Positions 1-6,544 of a stretch of 11,270 bases of DNA are shown here, in pieces. Origin of the DNA: DASXHZ01 sp036488085 (GTDB lineage: Bacteria > Acidobacteriota > Thermoanaerobaculia > Gp7-AA8); assembly GCA_036488085.1 (NCBI GenBank), contig DASXHZ010000042.1:1-11270 (forward strand), read 5' to 3'. Each line of letters begins with the position of its first letter. The stretch's first letter is position 1. Made by a program: the position numbers and the translations under genes. The notes below the pieces were generated by a model. It did not search any database. It saw only the letters and a program-made list of their open reading frames with translations, and was not told the origin of the DNA.

Positions 1-264
1 CGAAGGTCGCCGGAGCTTTCGCGAAGGTCGCCGGAGCTTTCGCGAAGATCGTCGAAGCTTTCGCGAAGATCGCCGGAGCTTTCGCGAAGGTCGTCCGAAG
101 CTTTGACGAAGCTCGACGAAGCTCTTGCGAAGCTCGACGAAGCTTTTGCGAAGCTCGACGGAGCTTTTGCGAAGCTCGCCGGAGCTTTCGCGAAGATCGC
201 CGGAGCTTTCGCGAAGATCGTCCGAGCTTTGACGAAGCTCGACGGAGCTTTTGCGAAGCTCGTT
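1..264. repeat. 21-bp tandem repeat array, about 12.5 units, entering from the left edge
   Basis: Twelve full units of a 21-bp motif of the form cgaagNtcgNcgNagctttNg start at 1, 22, 43, 64, 85, 107, 128, 149, 170, 191, 212 and 233, followed by a partial unit. The unit at 85 is 22 bp, so reading frame changes there. Twenty-one bp is seven codons and the array is free of stops in several frames. On the plus strand units 6 onward read as AFAKLDG/AFAKIAG-type heptads ending at a TGA at 265-267. On the minus strand the same DNA reads ELRKSSV/DLRESSG-type heptads, in frame with the open frame to its right but separated from it by a TGA at 274-276. Either could be the end of a coiled-coil-like protein, or the array may be non-coding. 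The left boundary lies outside the window. Confidence 0.9.
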
Positions 265-598
265 TGATCTCTTTCAAAGCTCCGCGAGGGTTCCGCAAAG
301 GTCGCCTGACCTTTGACAAGGCTCCGTAGCCGTTCCGCGAAGATCCTCGGCAAAGCGCGGCGGTACTTCGAACTCCCGCTTGGGCGGATAAAACTGCGGA
401 AGCGGCGCCGCAGCAGCAACGAACCGTTGCTTGATCCGTGACCTGCCGGACCGCCCTTTCACATTCGGATGAAGCACACGCGTGACGCTGGACTTGACGA
501 ATCGGTCGCTTCACTACGTAACCCGGTAGGTTGCTGCCGAGCGCACCAGCGCCACCGGGGCGATCATGATCCGAAGATTGCTCTCGTGTCAGGTCGCG
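254..598. other. Region with no confident gene; degenerate extension of the heptad repeat
   Basis: No convincing gene is visible. On the minus strand a frame is open from 510 down to a TGA at 274-276, with a possible GTG start at 477 and no Shine-Dalgarno sequence. Its last part (LRGTATE, LCGTLAE) looks like a degraded version of the ELRKSSV heptads encoded beyond that stop. This suggests the 21-bp array once extended to about position 350 and has decayed. A plus-strand frame over 469-900 overlaps the XRE gene and its terminator on the opposite strand and is treated as a shadow. The stretch could be a broken minus-strand repeat-protein gene; I cannot name a product. Confidence 0.3.
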
Positions 599-629
599 AA
601 AAACGCCACCACCTGCGCGACCGGTGGCG
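599..629 (-). terminator. Rho-independent terminator of the XRE regulator gene
   Basis: Read on the minus strand, CGCCACC (629-623) pairs with GGTGGCG (610-604) across a 12-nt loop, a perfect 7-bp GC-rich stem, and is followed immediately by five T residues (603-599). It begins one base past the stop codon of the regulator gene at 631-633, the expected position for a short monocistronic transcript. The plus-strand reading has no T-run after the stem, so the terminator works in the minus direction. Confidence 0.85.
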
Positions 630-630
630 T

Positions 631-1056
631 CTACCACGACCGGTCACGCGTCGCATTGTTCGCAGGTGCGGCCCCCGCCGGCGGAGTTGCGCGATAGTCG
701 CCGCCCTGGACCGCGGTCGCGGTTTCCACCATCAGCCGGAACTTTTCGACGAGTTTGTGCTGCATCGGCTGCGGGAGCAGGTGCAGCTCGTCCATGAGAC
801 GGGCGATCGCCATCTGGTTGTCGTCGAGCTCCCACGGCGCGATCTCCTTCTCGATCCTCGAGCCGAAGAAGTCCGCCTCGGTCAGGCCGTAGGCGGATAG
901 GAGGCGCTCGAGCTGCGCCAGTTTCAGCGAGCCGATCCGCTCGCCGGTCTCGAACGAGCTGATCGTCTTCTCGCCGACCCCCGAGATCCGGGACACGTCT
1001 TTCTGAGTGAGGCCGCGCATGCGGCGCGCTTCGCGAAGTTTCAATACGAGATCCAT
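631..1056 (-). CDS. XRE-family helix-turn-helix transcriptional regulator
   Basis: A 141-residue cytoplasmic DNA-binding protein. Residues about 5-60 form a Cro/CI-type HTH domain: LREARRMRGLTQKDVSRISG holds helices 1-2 and GVGEKTISSFETGER is the recognition-helix region, followed by LAQLERLLSAYGLTEADFF, typical of the HTH_3 fold. Residues 75-115 are predicted helical and could mediate dimerisation. The tail (PPAGAAPANNATRDRSW) looks disordered. The ATG at 1056 is preceded by a good ribosome site (aggagagg, spacing about 6). The gene is divergent from the DUF2130/ParB-like pair with about 205 bp between start codons, the classic arrangement for an autoregulating repressor that also controls its neighbour. 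The family call is secure; the target is inferred from position. Confidence 0.92.
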   Translation of the reverse strand: MDLVLKLREARRMRGLTQKDVSRISGVGEKTISSFETGERIGSLKLAQLERLLSAYGLTEADFFGSRIEKEIAPWELDDNQMAIARLMDELHLLPQPMQHKLVEKFRLMVETATAVQGGDYRATPPAGAAPANNATRDRSW

Positions 1057-1261
1057 GGCAACCCTCTCCTAACTCGTCGTCATCGCCCGCCCTCCCGCCA
1101 CTCTCCGGTTTGTAGAGTCGTGGATGCTCTCCCCCGGCTCCTTTTTCGCCCGCTCGCCCTCTGAGCGCCCCGAGAAGGGATGATCTGAGGGTTCCGGGTG
1201 GTTGAAAAAGGATACCAGAAGGATGTATAAGGACAAAGAAGGATTCACGAGGACGACACGA
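1057..1261. promoter_or_regulatory. Divergent intergenic region, likely promoters and operator
   Basis: This 205-bp gap separates the start codons of the XRE gene (minus) and the DUF2130 gene (plus), so it should hold both promoters and the regulator's binding site. Visible structure includes a bulged inverted repeat at about 1098-1123 (CCACTCT ... AGAGTCGTGG), which could be an operator half-site pair. Close to the plus-strand gene there are repeated AAGGA motifs (about 1206-1250). The motif nearest the chosen ATG at 1262 is gagga at about 1248-1252. I see no clear -35/-10 pair. The operator assignment is inference. Confidence 0.45.
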
Positions 1262-2224
1262 ATGGCGGAGAAAGTCGAGCGGTGCCCCTGGTGCGGGAGC
1301 CAGATCTCTCATGAAAAGTTCCTCCGGGTTCAGGAGGCGATTCGCGAGGAGGAGCGGCGCAAGCTCGCCGCGGCGGTGGACCAGGTAAAGACCGAGATCG
1401 AGAAGCAGCGGAAGAAAGAGATCGCGGAGCTGAGGCAGATCCTGCAGAAAGACCGGGACACCGCGCTCGCGAAGCGCGAAGCGGAGTTCGCGCGCGAGCG
1501 CGATGCGCTGCAAAAGAAGATCGTCGACATCAGCCGCCGCGTTGGAAAGGGGGGAGAGCTCGCCGATGGAAGCGAGATCGATCTCTACGACGAGCTGCGC
1601 GGCGCCTTCCCCGACGATCCGATCGCGCGTCGCGGCAGCAACCTCCTGCTCGACGTCCAGTACAAGAAGAAGTCAGCCGGGAAGCTCCTCATCGCCGCGA
1701 AGCCGCGGGCCGCGTGGCAGCAGGCGTTCGTCACGAAGCTTCGCCAGGAGCAGACCGAGGCGGGCGCCGATCACGCCATTCTTGCGACGGCGGTTTTCCC
1801 CGCCGGCAAGAAGGAGCTGTTCGTCGACTCCGGCGTGATCGTCGTCGCGCCGGCGCGCGTCCGCGCGATCGTCGAGGTACTGCGCAAGGCGCTGGTGTCG
1901 ATGTACGTCGCGAAGCTGAGCGACGCGGAGCGGGCCGACAAGCTGAACAAGCTGTTCAAGTTCATGACCTCGCCGGCTTTCAAACGGAAGCTGGCGGAGG
2001 CATCGGAGCTGACGGGCGAGGCGCTGCAGATCGACGTCGACGAGAAGCGGGCCCACGATCTCGTCTGGCGGAAGCGAGGCACGGTGCTCACGCGTATCCG
2101 CCAGGTGCTGCGCGATATCGACACGGACGTCAGCACGATCATTGAGTCGAGCAAGGAGTCGAGCAAGGAATCGCACGACGAGCCGCAGGGCGCGAAAATC
2201 GCGGCATTCCGGGTGAGGCGATGA
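1262..2224 (+). CDS. DUF2130 domain protein with N-terminal zinc-ribbon-like motif and coiled coil
   Basis: From the ATG at 1262 this is 320 residues. A CPWCG motif (residues 8-12) is a half zinc-ribbon. Residues 20-90 are a highly charged coiled coil rich in E, K, R and Q. Residues 100-215 match the DUF2130 pattern: GSEIDLYDELRGAFPDD, then a beta-rich core (LLLDVQ), AWQQAFVTKLRQEQTEAGAD, and a hydrophobic strand before a long C-terminal helical region. I recall DUF2130 being grouped with the PD-(D/E)XK nuclease-like fold, often next to coiled coils as in RmuC-like proteins. Here the usual WESK segment reads IAAK (144-147), so a putative catalytic Glu is absent. A TTG at 1202 would add 20 unconvincing residues; the ATG follows a GAGGA site. 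Its end overlaps the next start by 4 bp (ATGA), implying translational coupling. Cellular function is unknown. Confidence 0.85.
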   Translation: MAEKVERCPWCGSQISHEKFLRVQEAIREEERRKLAAAVDQVKTEIEKQRKKEIAELRQILQKDRDTALAKREAEFARERDALQKKIVDISRRVGKGGELADGSEIDLYDELRGAFPDDPIARRGSNLLLDVQYKKKSAGKLLIAAKPRAAWQQAFVTKLRQEQTEAGADHAILATAVFPAGKKELFVDSGVIVVAPARVRAIVEVLRKALVSMYVAKLSDAERADKLNKLFKFMTSPAFKRKLAEASELTGEALQIDVDEKRAHDLVWRKRGTVLTRIRQVLRDIDTDVSTIIESSKESSKESHDEPQGAKIAAFRVRR

Positions 2225-3159
2225 ACGTCACCTCCGCCGCCTCATCGATCCAGTGGCAGGAGCGCCGCCTCGGCCGCACGATCCTCCGCACGTACCGCGA
2301 CACGCGCGACCTCTACGACGTCATCCCCAACGAGCGCCAGCCGCGCATGGGTCCGAAGGAGGATCTCGAGCTGCAGCGGCAGATCGAAGCGAACGAAGGA
2401 ATCTTCGAGCCGCTGCTCGTCGAGCCGCACCCCGATCTCGACGGGAAGTTCCGCATCATCGACGGCGACCGCCGCTGGACGAACTCGAAGGTGCTCGTCG
2501 AGCTGCAAAAAAGGGAGGAGTACCGCCGCATCCCGGTGGAGATCACCGACCGCACGCTGACGGACGACGAGCGGTTGCGCGTCTGGATCTATATCCACCG
2601 CCAGCGGAAGGAGTGGGACGCGAAGGAGAAGGAGATGGTGGCGTACGGCCTGGTCGACATCGTCGGCCGCGCGAGCGCCGCGAACATCCTCGGCGTGACG
2701 GTCCGCGATCTCGACAAGCTGGTCGACGTCTATCAACTCTCGGAACGCCTCACGAATCTGCCAGAGCCCGGCGCGTCGATCACCTGGGCGCGCGAGATCA
2801 AGAACATCAACAAGAGCCTCGTCTCGCCGACGATCCTCGACACGATCGTCCGGAAGGTGAACGACAACGAGATCACGAACTCGAAGGACATCCGCAAGCT
2901 GCGCGTCGTCCTCCGCGATCCCGTCGCCAAGCAAAAGTTCGTCAACGGCGCAAAGCTCGACGCAGTGCTGGAAGATGTCATGCCCTCCTCGGACCAACCG
3001 CAGAAGGGAACGCTGGCCGGCGACATCCAGCAACTCACCGCCGCCATCAAGCGCCACTCGTGGACGGCGCTGATGCTCAGCCGCGGCGACGAGCAGTTGC
3101 TGGAACGGGTGCAAGAGGCGGAGAAGCTGTTGCGAGATTTGAAGAAGGCGCTGAAGTGA
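2221..3159 (+). CDS. ParB/Spo0J-like protein (ParB N-terminal nuclease/CTPase-like fold plus helix-turn-helix)
   Basis: A 312-residue protein. Residues about 36-125 match the ParB N-terminal domain: NERQPRMG, EDLELQRQIEANEGIFEPLLVEP, then FRIIDGDRRWTNSKVL, which corresponds to the conserved (G)ERR nucleotide-binding box, followed by IPVEI and a helical segment. Residues about 135-180 (MVAYGLVDIVGRASAANILGVTV...) look like the ParB HTH that reads a parS-like site. The C-terminal part (SKDIRKLRVVL, then charged helices ending LLRDLKKALK) could be a dimerisation helix. No ParA ATPase is adjacent, so this is not a standard partition operon; solitary ParB-like proteins occur in plasmids, phages and defence loci. 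Translation is probably coupled to the DUF2130 gene. ParB membership is well supported; partition versus nuclease or regulator role is open. Confidence 0.88.
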   Translation: MNVTSAASSIQWQERRLGRTILRTYRDTRDLYDVIPNERQPRMGPKEDLELQRQIEANEGIFEPLLVEPHPDLDGKFRIIDGDRRWTNSKVLVELQKREEYRRIPVEITDRTLTDDERLRVWIYIHRQRKEWDAKEKEMVAYGLVDIVGRASAANILGVTVRDLDKLVDVYQLSERLTNLPEPGASITWAREIKNINKSLVSPTILDTIVRKVNDNEITNSKDIRKLRVVLRDPVAKQKFVNGAKLDAVLEDVMPSSDQPQKGTLAGDIQQLTAAIKRHSWTALMLSRGDEQLLERVQEAEKLLRDLKKALK

Positions 3160-3210
3160 AGCGCGGATTTGGCTGGTGACACCTCATCTTTCTTCTGATA
3201 GTGACAACGC

Positions 3211-4878
3211 ATGACGCTTCCGCGGATCGCCCGTCCGATTTTCATTGTCGCGCCGCCCTCCTCAGGCGCGGAGCTGTTGTTCCAGCTCCTCTCAACGACG
3301 CCCGCGCTGTCGCCCGTGCAGGACGTGCCGGAGCTGGGCACGGCTGAATTGCCTGACGTTCTTTATCGACGCCTGCATCATCACGACCAGCGCCTACTGG
3401 TACTCGATGAGAGGAATGCACGGCATCTGTCGCAACTTGCCGAGCTTTTCCCCGACGCCCAATTCATCTGCATGCATCGGGAAGCGCCTGCCGCGATCGC
3501 CACAGTGGTCGCGCGCGACGGCGGGAACAGCGCGGAGCGCGCGACCCGGGAGTGGATCGACTCGGCATCGAGTCTGCTCGACGGGGTCGCGCAACTGCCT
3601 CGCGAGCAATGGATCGGGATCTGCTACGAGTCTCTGCTCGAGAACGCGCAACGCGAGATCGCCCGCCTCTGCGACTTCCTCGGCATCGGCGTTCCGCAGA
3701 GTACGGTCCTGGCGCGCGACGAACCGACGATTCCCGAGGCGCTGCTACCCTTTCTGGCGCGCACGACTGCCGTCGCTGAACGAGCGGCGGTGGCATTCGC
3801 GAATACGCCTCGTGGCCCACACGTGCCTGCCGCATCCATTACGTTCGATGAGGCATTTCGGAGCACCTCGACCGCCAGCTTCCCCGAGATCCTCCACGCC
3901 TTTGGGATCTCGCTCATAGTGACGACCTACCAGAGCGGCAAAGTGATCCTCGTGCGCGCGCCCGAGCGCACCACACTCAACACGCACATCCGCGGGCTGC
4001 CGACGCCGATGGGCGCAGCGGTGGGCAAGGGAGGCCTGGCTATCGGCACGAGGCGGGAGATCGTCGACTATCGCAACCAGCCCTGGGTGGCGAAGCGTCT
4101 CGATCCATCGGATGTCAACGATGCCGTCATGGTGCCGCAGAACGTCCATGTGACCGGCGACATCCGCATCCACGAGATGGTCTTCGCGGGCGGAGATCTC
4201 TGGGTGATCAATACGATGTTTTCCGCGCTGTGCACGATCGATCATTGGCACAGCTTCGTCCCGCGGTGGCGGCCGCCGTTCGTGACGGAGCTGGCGGCCG
4301 AGGATCGGTGTCATCTGAACGGAGTGGCCGCGGATGGTGATCGCATCCGCTACGTGTCGGCGTTCGGAGAGACGGACACCGCGGGCGGATGGCGGGCAAA
4401 CAAGGCATTCGGAGGAGTGATCGTGGATGTGGCGAGCGGCGCGACAGTGGTGCGAGGGCTGTCGATGCCGCATTCGCCGCGTCTGTATTCCGATTGCTTT
4501 TGGATCCTCGAGTCCGGCCGCGGTACGCTGGCGAAGGCGAACCTCTCAAGCGGCGCCGTTGAGACAATCGCTGAGCTGCCGGGCTTCACGCGCGGTCTCG
4601 CCTTTGCCGGTCCATTTGCCTTCGTCGGTCTTTCCCAGGTCCGCGAGAGCAATGTCTTCGGCGGCATTCCGCTGGTAGATCGCGTGAAGGAGCGCCAGTG
4701 CGGGATCTGGGTCATCGATCTCCGGTCGCGTCAAATCGCGGGGGTGCTCCGCTTCGAGGGGATCGTGCACGAGATCTTCGATGTGCAGATCTTGCATGGA
4801 GCTCGCTATCCGGAATTGCTGGAAATCAGCGACGACCGTCTCGGCGGCATCTACGTTCTTCCGGAGAGCCATCGGTGA
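3211..4878 (+). CDS. Sulfotransferase-like domain fused to a TIGR03032 domain
   Basis: A 555-residue protein in two parts. Residues about 8-185 resemble a sulfotransferase: RPIFIVAPPSSGAELLFQLL at the position of the PAPS 5'-phosphosulfate loop, a shortened middle, FICMHREAPAAIATVVAR at the 3'-phosphate motif, and YESLLENAQREIARLCDFLG near the end. The usual PRSGTT loop reads PPSSGAE, so the basic residue is missing and catalysis is doubtful. Residues about 215-551 are a clear TIGR03032 domain, with signature segments GLSMPHSPRLYSDCFWILES, PGFTRGLAFAGPFAFVGLS, KERQCGIWVIDL and FEGIVHEIFDVQIL. It is beta-propeller-like and of unknown function. There is no signal peptide. It starts 51 bp after the ParB-like gene without a clear ribosome site, so operon membership is uncertain. 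TIGR03032 genes are often found near surface-polysaccharide or sulfotransferase genes, which fits the fusion. Confidence 0.88.
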   Translation: MTLPRIARPIFIVAPPSSGAELLFQLLSTTPALSPVQDVPELGTAELPDVLYRRLHHHDQRLLVLDERNARHLSQLAELFPDAQFICMHREAPAAIATVVARDGGNSAERATREWIDSASSLLDGVAQLPREQWIGICYESLLENAQREIARLCDFLGIGVPQSTVLARDEPTIPEALLPFLARTTAVAERAAVAFANTPRGPHVPAASITFDEAFRSTSTASFPEILHAFGISLIVTTYQSGKVILVRAPERTTLNTHIRGLPTPMGAAVGKGGLAIGTRREIVDYRNQPWVAKRLDPSDVNDAVMVPQNVHVTGDIRIHEMVFAGGDLWVINTMFSALCTIDHWHSFVPRWRPPFVTELAAEDRCHLNGVAADGDRIRYVSAFGETDTAGGWRANKAFGGVIVDVASGATVVRGLSMPHSPRLYSDCFWILESGRGTLAKANLSSGAVETIAELPGFTRGLAFAGPFAFVGLSQVRESNVFGGIPLVDRVKERQCGIWVIDLRSRQIAGVLRFEGIVHEIFDVQILHGARYPELLEISDDRLGGIYVLPESHR

Positions 4879-4956
4879 CAGATAGTTCGATTGATCCGGC
4901 GACGCCGGGGTAGGGGATTGCCTCTGCCCGTCACTCCTAATTGAAGGAGCTAAGTC

Positions 4957-5601
4957 ATGGCGACGACACTGCAGGTCACGAACGGAACGGGCAATGAGAG
5001 CGTTGCGGTGTACTTGACGCTGGGTACCCAGACGGGCAACGCCACCATCGGTGACTTCAAGAAGTTCACCAGCATCGGTGGAAGTTACCTTGCGGGCTAC
5101 ATCACCCTCGGATCGTACGAGTCATACACGTTCTCAGAGGGGATTTATATGAACGGCAACCTCTGCTTCGGCTGCGAACCGCAGTGTCCGGGTCCGGGGA
5201 TCCCGCAGTTTCCGAGCGGAACGACCGCGTTCGAGTTCAACCTCAACGTGCCGGGCGGCAACAACGAAGGGATCGATATCAGTTGCGTCAACGGCGTCAA
5301 CTCGTTCATCACGGTGGATGTCAGCGGCGGCGGCACCTTCATCACGAATGGGAGCCCTGCTCCGCTCCCGATCTACAATAAAGGCGCAGGACATTCCGAC
5401 AACTACGGTCTGTATGGCGTCTATCCTGCCGGGTGCACGAGCTGCACGGGCGGCGTACACAACGCGCCTTGCTCGAACGTGCCGAACCAGCAGCCGCAGA
5501 AGGATCCGATCTGCCTCCTCTCCCGCGACGGGAACGACGGAGGCGGAACGATCTACGTCACGTTCACGGGCTATTACAATGGTCCGGCCAGCGCGAAGTG
5601 A
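4957..5601 (+). CDS. Unrecognised cysteine-rich, beta-strand-rich protein
   Basis: A 214-residue protein I do not recognise with confidence. It is rich in G, T, N, S and P with alternating hydrophobic residues, suggesting an all-beta fold. Eight cysteines are arranged in clusters: NLCFGCEPQC (three), ISCVNG (one), AGCTSC (two), and single Cys in APCSN and PICLL. The pairing pattern suggests disulfides, loosely like a thaumatin-type domain, but I could not match that family's signature. No signal peptide or membrane segment is present, which is odd for a disulfide-type protein. The start is well supported by aaggag 7 bases before the ATG. It lies 78 bp after the TIGR03032 gene; a GC hairpin without a T-run (4896-4908) sits between them. 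It ends just before a palindromic repeat. Treat as hypothetical. Confidence 0.75.
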   Translation: MATTLQVTNGTGNESVAVYLTLGTQTGNATIGDFKKFTSIGGSYLAGYITLGSYESYTFSEGIYMNGNLCFGCEPQCPGPGIPQFPSGTTAFEFNLNVPGGNNEGIDISCVNGVNSFITVDVSGGGTFITNGSPAPLPIYNKGAGHSDNYGLYGVYPAGCTSCTGGVHNAPCSNVPNQQPQKDPICLLSRDGNDGGGTIYVTFTGYYNGPASAK

Positions 5602-5638
5602 GATCGCGCGATTAGCCTGGAATACTCACGAGCAGCGC

Positions 5639-5768
5639 CTGTCATCCTGAGTCGGCGGAGCGAAGCGAAGGACGGCGAACGACCCGTTGCTGGAACACCA
5701 TGACGTTTCGGCAACGGCTCTTTCGCTGCGCTACGCGGCTCCGCCGCTCCGCCAGCTCAGGATGACAG
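5639..5768. repeat. Palindromic intergenic repeat (REP/MITE-like)
   Basis: The outer arms ctgtcatcctgag (5639-5651) and ctcaggatgacag (5756-5768) are perfect 13-bp inverted repeats. Complementarity continues imperfectly inward (ggcggagcg against cgctccgcc). The motif gtcatcctgag followed by gcgaagcgaag is, to my recollection, a dispersed intergenic repeat in several high-GC soil bacteria. It sits directly between the stop of the cysteine-rich gene and the first tRNA remnant. It could act as a transcript-end structure or be a short non-autonomous element. No transposase is nearby. Confidence 0.75.
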
Positions 5769-5802
5769 AGTGTCCCGCGTTTCTCTCTCCTCGTGAATAA
5801 TC

Positions 5803-5864
5803 TGGGTTAGCCCTCCGGTCTGTCACGCCGGAGGTCGCGGGTTCGAGCCCCGTCGGCCCCGCCA
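5803..5864 (+). pseudogene. 3' remnant of a tRNA-Asp(GTC) gene, first copy (att-like site)
   Basis: The anticodon arm CCGGT-CTGTCAC-GCCGG (anticodon GTC, five pairs including one G-T), the variable region, a perfect T-arm (gcgggttcgagccccgt) and the 3' acceptor strand ending in CCA are present. A D-loop-like GGTTAG remains upstream, but the D-stem partner is altered and no GGGGCCG-type 5' acceptor strand exists, so it cannot fold as a tRNA. The block 5820-5866 recurs exactly at 9076-9122. Site-specific elements that integrate into tRNA 3' ends leave such fragments. The intact gene would be expected to the left, outside the window. Confidence 0.85.
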
Positions 5865-5873
5865 ATTAAGTGC

Positions 5874-5895
5874 AGCCGCCACTTGGCGGCTTTCG
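5874..5895 (+). terminator. tRNA-type terminator hairpin after the first tRNA remnant
   Basis: AGCCGCC pairs with GGCGGCT around an ACTT loop (5874-5891), a perfect 7-bp stem followed by a short T-rich stretch (ttcgtgt). It begins ten bases after the CCA end of the tRNA remnant, so it was probably the original terminator of the tRNA gene and was duplicated with it. A comparable hairpin follows the second remnant at 9137-9155. Confidence 0.65.
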
Positions 5896-5925
5896 TGTCT
5901 CCAGCGGCTCGTTTAGAAAATTTGA

Positions 5926-5949
5926 GACTCGCAAAGTGACTCGCAAGGT
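5926..5949. repeat. Two adjacent 12-bp direct repeats near the att-like site
   Basis: gactcgcaaagt (5926-5937) is followed at once by gactcgcaaggt (5938-5949), matching in 11 of 12 bases. Short direct repeats about 60-85 bp from an attachment core resemble the arm-type binding sites of tyrosine integrases. No integrase is present to test this, and the repeat could be incidental. Confidence 0.4.
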
Positions 5950-6039
5950 CTCTCATTCCTCGGCCGGAAACCTGCGCAAACCCGCAACAAAAATGCTGCA
6001 GCGTTGCAGTTTTCGCGCGAATGTTCCACGGATAGAACG

Positions 6040-6377
6040 AGCGGCTAGAGCTCTCAAAAGCGCGCCGCCGCTGCTCTTCCTCGTTTTTGAGCTTGATCGC
6101 CGCATCCTTCGATAGCGAGCGGTTGCGCGGAAACGGCGAGTTGCGTTTGACGCGAATGTCGATCGGCTCGCCGATCACCTGCGCCATGGCCAGGCCGAGC
6201 CGTGCGGCGCGCTTCGCCCGGTACGCAGGGCACTGCTTGCAGGGGCAGAACGCCGGGCGCGTGATCGGCGGCGCCGCGGCTCTCGAACATCGACGGCTCG
6301 ATCGGCGTCATCGGGATGGTCAGGCGGAACGGCGACTCGCGCGGCACGACGGCCTCGCGCGGCGCGAAGCGGGCCAC
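6040..6377 (-). pseudogene. Frameshifted minus-strand coding remnant with a Cys-rich motif
   Basis: One minus-strand frame starting with GTG at 6377 reads plausible protein (FAPREAVVPRESPFRLTIPM, TPIEPSMFE). It then turns into low-complexity R/A/G sequence at about 6285. In the frame shifted by one base, plausible protein resumes: PAFCPCKQCPAYRAKRAARL, then GEPIDIRVKRNSPF and a charged helix ending KNEEEQRRRAFES. Read together they suggest one gene of about 110 residues broken by an indel near 6285. The second frame stays open through the tRNA remnant to 5807, where its tail is an artefact of the tRNA sequence. The CxCxxC motif may bind metal. I do not recognise the family. Confidence 0.4.
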
Positions 6378-6396
6378 GTCGTCGCCCAGCCGCGAA

Positions 6397-6427
6397 GAAT
6401 GAAGAGGGCGCTCTTACCTCTTCATTC
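6397..6427. repeat. Perfect 11-bp inverted repeat (hairpin)
   Basis: GAATGAAGAGG (6397-6407) and CCTCTTCATTC (6417-6427) are perfectly complementary across a 9-base loop. A second copy of ctcttcattcg follows at 6456-6466, leading into three tandem gaaattt-type heptamers (about 6465-6485), an AT-rich island in GC-rich DNA. There is no T-run, so it is not a classic terminator. It lies upstream of the secreted hydrolase gene and could carry its promoter region. Confidence 0.6.
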
Positions 6428-6544
6428 GCACCTCGTGCCTCGAACCTCAGCGCTACTCTTCATTCGAAATTTGAAATTTGAAATTACCTCACCGAGGAGA
6501 ACGCGGCGCGGTCGATCCGAGTTGCTCCCCGAGCTGATCGATGA

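Noticed and set aside
1..264. CRISPR array
   Set aside because: Units are contiguous 21-bp tandem copies with no unique spacers and no cas genes nearby.
2221..3159. Chromosomal parABS partition locus
   Set aside because: There is no ParA gene and no obvious parS palindrome, and the partner is a DUF2130 gene.
4896..4908. Terminator between the TIGR03032 and cysteine-rich genes
   Set aside because: The hairpin CCGGC-gac-GCCGG is real but short and lacks a T-run, so termination is not supported.
5803..5864. Functional tRNA-Asp gene
   Set aside because: The 5' acceptor strand and a paired D-stem are missing, so no cloverleaf can form.
5807..5870. C-terminal peptide GGADGARTRDLRRDRPEG on the minus strand
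   Set aside because: It is the antisense translation of the tRNA-Asp 3' remnant, a frequent annotation artefact, not a protein domain.
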